NCBI GenBank assembly: GCA_024234165.1
Contig: JACKOP010000001.1
Location: 744,001-808,000, forward strand
Length of the DNA stretch: 64,000 nt
DNA from: Pseudomonadales bacterium
Lineage (GTDB): Bacteria; Pseudomonadota; Gammaproteobacteria; Pseudomonadales; UBA5518
Direction: 5' to 3'
Shown: piece after piece, positions 17,972-25,594 of the stretch
Layout: every line of letters begins with the position of its first letter
Numbering within the stretch: position 1 is the stretch's first letter
The notes under the pieces: generated by a model
Databases searched by the model: none
What the model was told of the DNA's origin: nothing
Seen by the model: only the letters and a program-made list of their open reading frames with translations
Translations under genes and position numbers: made by a program

Positions 17972-18325
17972 TCAGTGGCGCAGCGCGCCCAGCACGTCCT
18001 CGAGTTCGGCGATCATCTGCCGGATCAACTGGCGGTAGTGCGAGTCCTCCTTGCCGGACTCGCCTTCCATGCGCTGGCGTGCACCGCCGATCGTGAAGCC
18101 TTGATCGTAGAGCAGACTGCGGATCTGGCGGATCAGGATCACGTCCTGGCGCTGGTAGTAACGGCGGTTGCCGCGCCGCTTGGCGGGTTTGAGCTGCGGG
18201 AACTCCTGCTCCCAATAGCGCAGCACGTGCGGCTTCACGGCACAGAGCTCGCTCACCTCGCCGATCGTGAAATACCGCTTGCCGGGAATCGGCGGCAGTT
18301 CGTTGTTGTTACTCGCTTCCAGCAT
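17972..18325 (-). CDS. MerR-family transcriptional regulator
   Basis: This 117-residue protein has the MerR winged helix-turn-helix at residues 16-85 (RYFTIGEVSELCAVKPHVLR YWE...RRYYQRQDVILIRQIRSLLY...GFTIGGARQRM) and a short helical tail. The tail has no cysteine pattern typical of metal sensors, so the effector is unknown. It overlaps the 3' end of ihfA by 17 nt and is therefore translationally coupled. The ihfA-merR pair is conserved in gammaproteobacteria. Nothing in the sequence identifies its targets. Confidence 0.92.
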   Translation of the reverse strand: MLEASNNNELPPIPGKRYFTIGEVSELCAVKPHVLRYWEQEFPQLKPAKRRGNRRYYQRQDVILIRQIRSLLYDQGFTIGGARQRMEGESGKEDSHYRQLIRQMIAELEDVLGALRH

Positions 18326-18611
18326 ACGCTTCCACCCTGACTTTCAATTTCTGTCCCGGCCGGAACGTCACCACACGACGCGCCGAAATCGGGATCTCCT
18401 CGCCGGTCTTCGGGTTGCGCCCCGGACGCTGGCGCTTGTCGCGCAGGTCGAAGTTCCCGAAGCCCGAGAGCTTCACCTGCTCGTTGGCTTCCAGCGCCTG
18501 GCGAATTTCCTCGAAGAACGCCTCGACGATCTCCTTGGCCTCGCGCTTGTTCAGCCCGAGATCCTCGAACAGCTTTTCAGCCAGGTCCGCCTTGGTCAGC
18601 GCTCTGCGCAT
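18309..18611 (-). CDS. ihfA: Integration host factor alpha subunit
   Basis: The 100-residue product is a DNABII-family protein. IhfA pairs with IhfB to bend DNA sharply during recombination, replication and sigma-54 transcription. It has the family N-terminus (ALTKADLAEKLFEDLGLNK), the KLSGFGNFDLRDKRQRPGRN beta-ribbon core with the intercalating-proline region (PGRNPKTGE), and the VVTFRPGQKLK C-terminal helix. The length equals the typical 99-100 residues. It follows pheT after 7 nt and overlaps the merR-type gene, completing the pheS-pheT-ihfA-merR order of gammaproteobacteria. Confidence 0.97.
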   Translation of the reverse strand: MRRALTKADLAEKLFEDLGLNKREAKEIVEAFFEEIRQALEANEQVKLSGFGNFDLRDKRQRPGRNPKTGEEIPISARRVVTFRPGQKLKVRVEAYAGSE

Positions 18612-18618
18612 CGCTTCA

Positions 18619-20988
18619 CTACCTCAGAATGGCACCGCAGCGGGCGGCGAGCGCCGTGCGCATGCGGTCCATCGTGGTGTTGACTTCCTCATCGGTCAGC
18701 GTCCGTTCGCGGTGCTGAAGCACCACCCCAACCGCCACACTTTTCTTACCATTTTCAATATGTTGCCCGCGATACACGTCAAACAACCTGAGGTTGACGA
18801 GCAACTCTCCGGCGACTTCGCGCACCGTCTCCAGTATACGTGCAGCCGTCACCTCGTCGTCCAACACCAGCGCCATATCACGCCGAACCTCAGGAAATTT
18901 AGATAGTGCTTTGAAATTTGGCAAATTTTTCTTGCATGTTCGGGCATGATCGAACTCGAACACGAACACCGGCCCCTGCAGATCGAACGCTTTCAGCAAC
19001 TCCGGATGCAGGGCGCCCAGCCAGCCCAGTTCCTTGCCGTCACGCTCGAGCCGTACCGACTGCCCCGGATGCAGCGCCGGATGCGTTGCTGCCTCGAACA
19101 CGAACCGGTCCGCAGTCGAATCGATCCCGAGCAGCGCTTCGATGTCGCCCTTGATGTCGAAAAAATCGAGCGCCACGCCCGCGTCGGTCCAGTTCTCCGG
19201 TGCACGCTCGCCACAGGCAATGCCGGCGATTCCGAGCCTCTGCTCGAGACCTTCGGCACCGGGCAGGAAACGCAAGCCCGACTCGAACAGGCGCACACTG
19301 CGCTGCTGGCGATTCTGGTTGAACTGCACCGCCTTGATCAGCCCCGCCCACAGCGTGCTGCGCATCACTGCCATATCGGCCGAGATCGGATTGGCAACGG
19401 CGACCGGGGTGCAGTCGGGGTCGAGCAGCGATTGGGTGCGCGCATCGACGAAACTGTAGGTGATTGCCTCCTGGTAGCCGAGCGCTTCCAGGCGACGCCG
19501 CCATGCGCGCCGCGAGTGCTCGGCCTCGGGCCGTGCACGCAGCGGGACAGCCGCGTTCTGCACCCGTGCCGGAATGCGGTCATAGCCGTGTACCCGCGCG
19601 ATCTCTTCGATGAGATCGACCTCGATGCGGATATCGAAGCGGTAACTGTTCGGGCGAACCAGCCAGTGCGCGCCGTCGCGCGTGGTGCTGAATCCGAGCC
19701 GACCAAGGATCGCCTCGACCTCCGAAGACGCGAGCGTGATGCCTAGCAGCGTGTCGAGTCGCTGCGGGCGAAGCCGGATCGGCTCGAGTGCAGGCAGATG
19801 CTCGCTCGACTCTGCCAGCACGATCGGGCCTGGTTCGCCACCGACGATGTCGAGCAACAGCCGCGTCGCCCGCTCGATTGCACGCACCTGCAGATCGAAA
19901 TCGACGCCGCGCTCGAAACGGTGCGAGGCATCGGTGTGCATCCCGAGGGAACGCGCTCGCCCGGCAAGCGCAGCCGGCGCGAAGAAAGCCGATTCGAGGA
20001 AGATATCACTCGTTGCGGCACCCACTGCGGTGCGCTCGCCGCCCATGATCCCGGCCAGTGCGATCGCACCCTGCTCGTCGGCGATCACCAGCATGTCCGC
20101 ACGCAGCTCCCGCTCGCTGCCGTCCAGCAGCACCAGCCGTTCGCCGGGTTGGGCCAGTCGCACGCTCACGTGCCCAGCCAGGGTATTGCGGTCGAAGGCG
20201 TGCAACGGCTGGCCAAGCTCCAGCAACACGTAGTTGGTCACATCGACTACCGCGTCGATACTGCGCACGCCGGAGCGGCGCAGTCGCTCCTGCAGCCACA
20301 GCGGCGAGGGCCTCGCGACATCCACGCCGTGGATCACCCGCCCGGCGTAGCGCGGACAGGCTGCCGGCGCTGCCAACGTGACGTCGACCGTGTCGGTGAT
20401 CGTTGTCGGCACCGGCTGCAGATCCGGCGGTGTGATTGCCATCGCGTTCAGCGCCGCAACCTCGCGCGCGAGCCCGGCGATGCCCAGGCAATCGCCACGG
20501 TTCGGCGTCAGTCCGAGTTCGATCACCCGATCTGCCAGCCGTAGATAAGCGACGATATCGTCACCGAGCGGTGCATCGGGCGGCAGCTCCAGCAGTCCGT
20601 CGCCGCGACTCTCGATGCCGAGCTCAGCGGCGGCGCACAGCATGCCGCTGGACTCCACTCCCCGCAGCTTCGCACACCGGATCGTGAGCCCCGGCAACGC
20701 GGCCCCTTCGCGTGCGAACGGCACCCGCAGGCCCGGGCGCACATTGGACGCACCGCACACCACCTGGTACTCGGCCACGCCGTCGCTGACCCGGCACACG
20801 CTGAGTCGCTCTGCGTCGGGATGCGCCACCACATCCAGCACCTCGGCCACCACCACGCCCGTGAGCGCCGCACCCGCAGGCGTCACCGCATCCACCTCCA
20901 GCCCGGCCATGGTGAGCTGTGCCGCGAGCTGCTCGGTCGACAACGCCGGGTCGACCCACTCGCGCAACCACGTTTCACTGAACTTCAT
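18619..20988 (-). CDS. pheT: Phenylalanine-tRNA ligase beta subunit
   Basis: PheT joins PheS in an alpha2beta2 enzyme that charges tRNA-Phe. The 789 residues show the N-terminal MKFSETWLREWVDP, an EMAP-type tRNA-binding domain (about 40-150), the B3/B4 editing domain (HAFDRNTL, residues about 260), B5 and the catalytic-like core. A C-terminal FDX-ACB anticodon-binding domain ends the chain (FPEVRRDMALVLDDEV...LFDVYRGQHIENGKKSVAVG). ATG 20988 is preferred over the in-frame GTG nine bases earlier, because the product then begins with the conserved MKFSE. The pheS-pheT gap of 68 nt is conspicuously AT-rich compared with its neighbours. Confidence 0.96.
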   Translation of the reverse strand: MKFSETWLREWVDPALSTEQLAAQLTMAGLEVDAVTPAGAALTGVVVAEVLDVVAHPDAERLSVCRVSDGVAEYQVVCGASNVRPGLRVPFAREGAALPGLTIRCAKLRGVESSGMLCAAAELGIESRGDGLLELPPDAPLGDDIVAYLRLADRVIELGLTPNRGDCLGIAGLAREVAALNAMAITPPDLQPVPTTITDTVDVTLAAPAACPRYAGRVIHGVDVARPSPLWLQERLRRSGVRSIDAVVDVTNYVLLELGQPLHAFDRNTLAGHVSVRLAQPGERLVLLDGSERELRADMLVIADEQGAIALAGIMGGERTAVGAATSDIFLESAFFAPAALAGRARSLGMHTDASHRFERGVDFDLQVRAIERATRLLLDIVGGEPGPIVLAESSEHLPALEPIRLRPQRLDTLLGITLASSEVEAILGRLGFSTTRDGAHWLVRPNSYRFDIRIEVDLIEEIARVHGYDRIPARVQNAAVPLRARPEAEHSRRAWRRRLEALGYQEAITYSFVDARTQSLLDPDCTPVAVANPISADMAVMRSTLWAGLIKAVQFNQNRQQRSVRLFESGLRFLPGAEGLEQRLGIAGIACGERAPENWTDAGVALDFFDIKGDIEALLGIDSTADRFVFEAATHPALHPGQSVRLERDGKELGWLGALHPELLKAFDLQGPVFVFEFDHARTCKKNLPNFKALSKFPEVRRDMALVLDDEVTAARILETVREVAGELLVNLRLFDVYRGQHIENGKKSVAVGVVLQHRERTLTDEEVNTTMDRMRTALAARCGAILR

Positions 20989-21056
20989 CACGACCACCCG
21001 TAACGATTCATGTCGACGAATTCACTTCAATAATCAATTGAATTTCATTGTTTTCA

Positions 21057-22073
21057 TTAATGAAATTGCCTCAAGAATCTCAAGTCATTTTCATAAAACA
21101 ACCGCAAGTCGTTGACGCCATAGCGCAGCATCGCCAGGCGTTCCACCCCCATTCCGAATGCATAGCCCGTGAAGCGTTCCGCGTCGATTCCGGACAGCTC
21201 GAGCACACGCGGATGCACCATGCCGCAACCCATGATCTCCAACCAGCCGGTACCCTTGCACACCCGACAGCCACCGCCGCCGCAGATCACGCACTGCATG
21301 TCCACCTCGGCTGACGGTTCGGTGAACGGGAAGTACGAAGGCCGGAAACGCACTGCAAGCTCCTGCTCGAAGAAGGCGCGCAGGAAGTCGATCACGATAC
21401 CCTTGAGATCCGGCATCCCGGTACCCTCGGCGATCACCAGCCCTTCGACCTGGTGGAACATCGGCGAGTGCGTCAGGTCGGAATCGCAGCGATAGACGCG
21501 CCCAGGGCAGATCACACGAATCGGCGGCTGCGTGGACTGCATCACGCGAACCTGTACCGGTGAGGTGTGGGTGCGCAACACGGTCGTCGGATCGATGTAG
21601 AAGGTATCGTGCATCGCGCGCGCCGGATGTTCCGGCGGGATATTCAGTGCTTCGAAGTTGTGCCAGTCATCCTCGATCTCCGGGCCTTCGACGACCTCGA
21701 AACCGACCGCCACGAACAAGTCCTCCATGCGCTCGATCGTACGTGTGACCGGATGACAGCCACCTGCCGGGCGCCGCCTGCCCGGCAGCGTCACGTCGAC
21801 GCGCTCGCTCCGCAGCCGCAGTTCGAGCTCGTCGCGCTCGAGTTGCGCACGCCGCGCACCCAGCCCCTGCTCGAGCCGCTCCTTCAGCGCGTTGATCTCG
21901 GCGCCGCGTGCACGCCGCGCCTCGGGCTCGAGTTGAGCAAGCTGCTTCAGATGCCGTGTCAGTTCGCCCTTCTTGCCGAGATGGCGCACGCGAAGTTCTT
22001 CGAGTTCGACCAGCGAAGCCGCCCCCGCGATTGCGGTGAGCGCGCCGCCAACGGCGCGTGTCAATTCATCCAT
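21057..22073 (-). CDS. pheS: Phenylalanine-tRNA ligase alpha subunit
   Basis: This is the catalytic subunit (338 residues) of the class II phenylalanyl-tRNA synthetase. It has an N-terminal coiled coil (about 1-85, LEELRVRHLGKKGELTRHLK) and the motif 2 region (VYRCDSDLTHSPMFHQVEGL). FRPSYFPFTEPSAEVD belongs to the phenylalanine pocket, CICGGGGCRVCKGTGWLEI is a conserved segment, and motif 3 reads GMGVERLAMLRYG. It lies 148 nt after rplT with an intrinsic terminator hairpin in between, suggesting attenuation of pheST as in E. coli. Confidence 0.97.
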   Translation of the reverse strand: MDELTRAVGGALTAIAGAASLVELEELRVRHLGKKGELTRHLKQLAQLEPEARRARGAEINALKERLEQGLGARRAQLERDELELRLRSERVDVTLPGRRRPAGGCHPVTRTIERMEDLFVAVGFEVVEGPEIEDDWHNFEALNIPPEHPARAMHDTFYIDPTTVLRTHTSPVQVRVMQSTQPPIRVICPGRVYRCDSDLTHSPMFHQVEGLVIAEGTGMPDLKGIVIDFLRAFFEQELAVRFRPSYFPFTEPSAEVDMQCVICGGGGCRVCKGTGWLEIMGCGMVHPRVLELSGIDAERFTGYAFGMGVERLAMLRYGVNDLRLFYENDLRFLRQFH

Positions 22074-22123
22074 AGCGCAATTCCTGTATCCGGATCCCTG
22101 AGCGTGCAGGCCATACGCAGCGC

Positions 22124-22159
22124 AAAAAAATAGGGAAAGAACTGCCGCCCTTTCCCTAT
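22124..22159 (-). terminator. Attenuator-like intrinsic terminator before pheS
   Basis: On the minus strand ATAGGGAAAG and CTTTCCCTAT form a perfect 10-bp stem around GGCGGCAGTT, followed directly by seven T residues. It lies between rplT and pheS, where E. coli has the pheM leader and attenuator. Two readings fit: an attenuator regulating pheST, or a terminator of the infC-rpmI-rplT mRNA. The Phe/Tyr-like codon run overlapping it arises from the T-rich stem itself and has no ATG start, so a pheM-like leader peptide is not proven. Confidence 0.8.
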
Positions 22160-22221
22160 CTTGTCCCAGCCATCATCGACGATGAGCGGTTGCACCACGC
22201 GTGTGGCACCCCCACCCGGGC

Positions 22222-22578
22222 TTACGCGAGAGCGACCCTCGCCTTCTCGACGATCGACGTGAACGCGGACTTGTCGTGCACGGCGAGGTCGGCCAGCACA
22301 CGCCGGTCGAGTCCGATTCCGGCCTTGCGCAAACCGTCGATCAGGCGGCTGTACGTAAGACCGTTCGCACGCGAAGCAGCGTTGATGCGCGTGATCCACA
22401 GGGCGCGGAACTGGCGCTTGCGCTGGCGACGGTCACGGTAGGCGTACTGGCCTGCCTTGATCACCGCCTGCTTGGCAACACGGAACACGCGGCTGCGGGC
22501 ACCGTAGTAACCCTTCGCGCGATCCAGGATCTTCTTGTGTCGGCGTCGTGCGACGACGCCACGCTTGATACGGGGCAT
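22222..22578 (-). CDS. rplT: 50S ribosomal protein L20
   Basis: This 118-residue, very basic protein binds 23S rRNA early in large-subunit assembly. It matches L20 end to end: MPRIKRGVVARRRHKKILDR, AKGYYGARSRVFRVAKQAVI, YAYRDRRQRKRQFRALWITR, INAASRANGLTYSRLIDGL. It lies 32 nt after rpmI in the usual infC-rpmI-rplT operon. In E. coli L20 represses this operon by binding its mRNA; I did not work out whether the operator structure is present here. Confidence 0.98.
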   Translation of the reverse strand: MPRIKRGVVARRRHKKILDRAKGYYGARSRVFRVAKQAVIKAGQYAYRDRRQRKRQFRALWITRINAASRANGLTYSRLIDGLRKAGIGLDRRVLADLAVHDKSAFTSIVEKARVALA

Positions 22579-22610
22579 GATCTATATCCTCCAAATACGC
22601 GTTGGTGACG

Positions 22611-22805
22611 TCATTTGTCGCGCAACATGCGCTCGACCTTGGGCTGGTCCGAAGGGCTGAACGCCTCGGTGCCACGCAACTGACGCTTGCGCTTGGTCGT
22701 CATCTTCGTGAGGATATGACTCTTGTTTGCGTGTTTGCGCTTGTAACCGTCGCCGGTTTTCTTGAAGCGCTTCGACGCCCCGCTATGTACCTTTACCTTG
22801 GGCAT
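22611..22805 (-). CDS. rpmI: 50S ribosomal protein L35
   Basis: This 64-residue basic ribosomal protein contains the L35 signatures PKVKVHSGASKRFKKTGDGY, KRKHANKSHILTKM and the C-terminal VERMLRDK. Its length is exactly typical. It lies between infC and rplT (52 and 32 nt gaps), as in nearly all bacteria. Confidence 0.98.
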   Translation of the reverse strand: MPKVKVHSGASKRFKKTGDGYKRKHANKSHILTKMTTKRKRQLRGTEAFSPSDQPKVERMLRDK

Positions 22806-22857
22806 TCTTCCTGACTCCGCATTTCATGTGACTGCAACGCTGTGGAAGTGAGCGAAC

Positions 22858-23382
22858 TCACTTCTTCTTCTTGGGAGCGAGAACCATGGTGAGCTGACGG
22901 CCTTCCATCTTCGCGTGCTGTTCCACCACCGCATGCGGCTCGAGATCGGATTCGATGCGCTTTATCAGCTCCATCCCGATCTCCTGGTGGGCCATCTCGC
23001 GACCCCGGAAGCGCAACGTCACCTTGGTCTTGTCTCCATGCTCCAGGAAACGTACCAGGTTGCGCAGTTTGACCTGGTAATCCCCCTCCTCCGTCCCTGG
23101 TCGGAATTTCACTTCCTTTACCTGGATGATCTTCTGCTTCTTCTTCGCCGCGCTCTTCTGCTTCTTGGCCTCGAAAATGTACTTTCCGAAGTCCATGACC
23201 TTGCAGACCACCGGTTCGGCGTCTGGTGCGATTTCCACCAGATCCAAGCCGGCCTGTTCCGCATTCCGCAGTGCTTCGTCGATAGAGACGATCCCCAGCT
23301 GCTTGCCTTCCTGATCGATCAGTCGCACCTGGCGGGCACGAATCTCCCCATTTACGGCAAGCCGTTTAGTATCGGATTTCAA
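22858..23382 (-). CDS. infC: Translation initiation factor IF-3 (TTG start)
   Basis: IF-3 binds the 30S subunit, prevents subunit joining and proofreads start codons. The 174-residue product has the N-domain (NGEIRARQVRLIDQEGKQLG), a Lys-rich linker (AKKKQKIIQVKEVKFRPGTE) and the C-domain (RFRGREMAHQEIGMELI), ending LAPKKKK. No ATG or AUU/AUC is suitably placed. The best start is TTG 23382, with GGAAGG 11 nt upstream, 7 nt after the thrS stop. Many gammaproteobacteria use AUU here, which makes infC self-regulating; UUG would weaken or change that loop. Confidence 0.95.
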   Translation of the reverse strand: MKSDTKRLAVNGEIRARQVRLIDQEGKQLGIVSIDEALRNAEQAGLDLVEIAPDAEPVVCKVMDFGKYIFEAKKQKSAAKKKQKIIQVKEVKFRPGTEEGDYQVKLRNLVRFLEHGDKTKVTLRFRGREMAHQEIGMELIKRIESDLEPHAVVEQHAKMEGRQLTMVLAPKKKK

Positions 23383-23389
23383 GTGTTTA

Positions 23390-25318
23390 TCAACCTTCCA
23401 TGAAAAACCGGCCGCGACGGTCTATCTCCGCACCGAGGTGGGCAGCGAACTCGTCCAGAGTCATCGCACCCAGATCCTCGCCGCGTCGAGTCCGCACGGC
23501 CACCGTTGCTGATTCCGCTTCACGATCCCCGACTACCAGCAGGAGCGGAAGCTTGTCGAGCGTATGCTCGCGGATCTTAAAGCCTATCTTCTCATTCCTC
23601 AAGTCGCTTATCACCCTGAAGCCCTTGTTTTTCAAGGCTTCTTCGACTCCGATGGCGTATTCACGCTGCGCATCGGTAATATTCATCACCACAGCCTGTA
23701 CCGGTGCGAGCCACGCCGGGAACGCTCCCTCGTGATGTTCGATCAGAATTCCGATGAAACGCTCGAAGGAACCGAGTACAGCGCGGTGCAGCATCACCGG
23801 CGTCTGTCGGCTGCCATCCTCGGCGACGTACTCGGCGTCGAGGCGCCCCGGCATCGAAAAATCCACCTGGATCGTGCCGCACTGCCACACGCGACCGATG
23901 CAATCGCGCAGCGAGAACTCGATCTTCGGGCCGTAGAACGCGCCCTCGCCCGGCAACAGTTCCCAGTCAAGCCCCTTCGCATTCAGCGCATCGGCGAGCG
24001 CCTGCTCGGCCTTGTCCCAGACCTCGTCGCTGCCGACGCGATTCTCCGGACGTGTCGACAGCCTGTAGATCACGTCCGCGAAGCCGAAGTCGGCGTAGAC
24101 CTCGTGCAGCAGATCGATGAACTGTGCAACCTCGGACTGGACCTGCGCTTCGGTACAGAAGATATGCGCATCATCCTGCGTGAAGCCGCGCACACGCATC
24201 AGCCCGTGCAGCGAACCCGACGGCTCGTTGCGGTGGCACGATCCGAACTCGGCGAGTCGCAACGGCAGGTCGCGGTAACTCTTCAAACCCTGGTTGAACA
24301 CCTGTACGTGGCAGGGGCAGTTCATCGGTTTCACAGCAAAATCACGGTCTTCGCTTTTCAGCGCGAACATGTTTTCCGCGAACTTGTCGGCGTGGCCCGA
24401 ACGCTGCCACAGACTGAAATCGACGACCTGCGGCGTGCGGATTTCCTGGTAACCGCGCAGCGCGAGCTTCGCGCGCATGTACTGCTCCACCGCCTGGTAC
24501 ACCGCCCACCCGCGCGGATGCCAGAACACCATTCCCGGCGCTTCTTCCTGGGTGTGGAACAGGCGCAGTTTCTTGCCGATGCGCCGATGATCGCGTCGCT
24601 CGGCTTCCTCGATGCGATGCAGGTACGCGTCCAGTGCCTTGCGATCGGTCCACGCCGTGCCGTAGATACGCTGCAGCATCTCGTTGCGCGAATCGCCGCG
24701 CCAGTATGCACCTGCCAGCTTGGTCAGCCTGAAGGCCTTCAGCTTGCCCGTGCTCGGCACGTGCGGGCCCCGGCACAGGTCGACGAAGTCGCCCTGCCGG
24801 TACAGCGAAATGTCCTCGTTCGACGGAATCGACGCGATGATCTCGGCCTTGTAGTCCTCGCCGAGTCCGCGGAAGAACGCGACTGCCTCGTCTCGCGGCA
24901 TCACGCTGCGCTCCACCGGTATGTCGGCGACCGCGAGTTCCTCCATGCGTTTCTCGATCGCAGCCAGGTCGTCCGGCGTGAACGCGCGTTCGAACGCAAA
25001 ATCGTAGTAGAAGCCGTCGTCGATCACCGGCCCGATGGTGACCTGCGCCGAAGGAAAAAGCTGCTTGACGGCCTGCGCGAGCAGGTGGGCCGTGGAGTGG
25101 CGAATGACCTCGAGCGCGTCTTCGGATCGATCGGTGACGATGGCGAGCGACACATCGTCTTCGATCGTGTGCGACGTGTCGACGAGCCGGCCATCGACGC
25201 GCGCCGCCAACGCCGCCTTCGCCAGACCGGCACCGATGCTGGCCGCCACCTGCGCGACAGTCACCGCGGAATCGTAATGGCGCTGGCTGCCGTCGGGCAG
25301 CGTGACGGTGACGGACAT
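23390..25318 (-). CDS. thrS: Threonine-tRNA ligase
   Basis: This 642-residue class II synthetase charges tRNA-Thr and edits Ser-tRNA-Thr. An N-terminal TGS domain (1-62) and an editing domain (HSTAHLLAQAVKQLFP, residues 73-88) come first. The catalytic core carries the zinc ligand in MNCPCH, motif 2 with the second ligand (GSCHRNEPSGSLHGLMRVRG), and motif 3 (MLHRAVLGSFERFIGILIE). A C-terminal anticodon-binding domain completes it. It heads the thrS-infC-rpmI-rplT-pheST-ihfA block. tRNA-Val lies 117 nt upstream. Confidence 0.98.
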   Translation of the reverse strand: MSVTVTLPDGSQRHYDSAVTVAQVAASIGAGLAKAALAARVDGRLVDTSHTIEDDVSLAIVTDRSEDALEVIRHSTAHLLAQAVKQLFPSAQVTIGPVIDDGFYYDFAFERAFTPDDLAAIEKRMEELAVADIPVERSVMPRDEAVAFFRGLGEDYKAEIIASIPSNEDISLYRQGDFVDLCRGPHVPSTGKLKAFRLTKLAGAYWRGDSRNEMLQRIYGTAWTDRKALDAYLHRIEEAERRDHRRIGKKLRLFHTQEEAPGMVFWHPRGWAVYQAVEQYMRAKLALRGYQEIRTPQVVDFSLWQRSGHADKFAENMFALKSEDRDFAVKPMNCPCHVQVFNQGLKSYRDLPLRLAEFGSCHRNEPSGSLHGLMRVRGFTQDDAHIFCTEAQVQSEVAQFIDLLHEVYADFGFADVIYRLSTRPENRVGSDEVWDKAEQALADALNAKGLDWELLPGEGAFYGPKIEFSLRDCIGRVWQCGTIQVDFSMPGRLDAEYVAEDGSRQTPVMLHRAVLGSFERFIGILIEHHEGAFPAWLAPVQAVVMNITDAQREYAIGVEEALKNKGFRVISDLRNEKIGFKIREHTLDKLPLLLVVGDREAESATVAVRTRRGEDLGAMTLDEFAAHLGAEIDRRGRFFMEG

Positions 25319-25435
25319 GCGGACTTCCCCTGGCGGTGGTGACCCTGACGAGAGGCCTCTTGATCCACCGAAACGTATTGTGCTGGCGCAATCTGCATCC
25401 GGTCCGCTGCAGCGGACACTTCCGGGAGCCGGAAG

Positions 25436-25512
<77 letters not shown>

Positions 25513-25594
25513 GCGAGCAGGCGCGCATTATACTGGCTCGGTTTCGTGCTGCAACCTCGATCGATCCCTGCCCGACACGCCCGAACAGGGTGCA

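Noticed and set aside
22061..22221. pheM-like leader peptide with FFPYFF codons before pheS
   Set aside because: The codons arise from the terminator stem and T run; no ATG start or ribosome-binding site precedes them and the frame runs into the pheS start.
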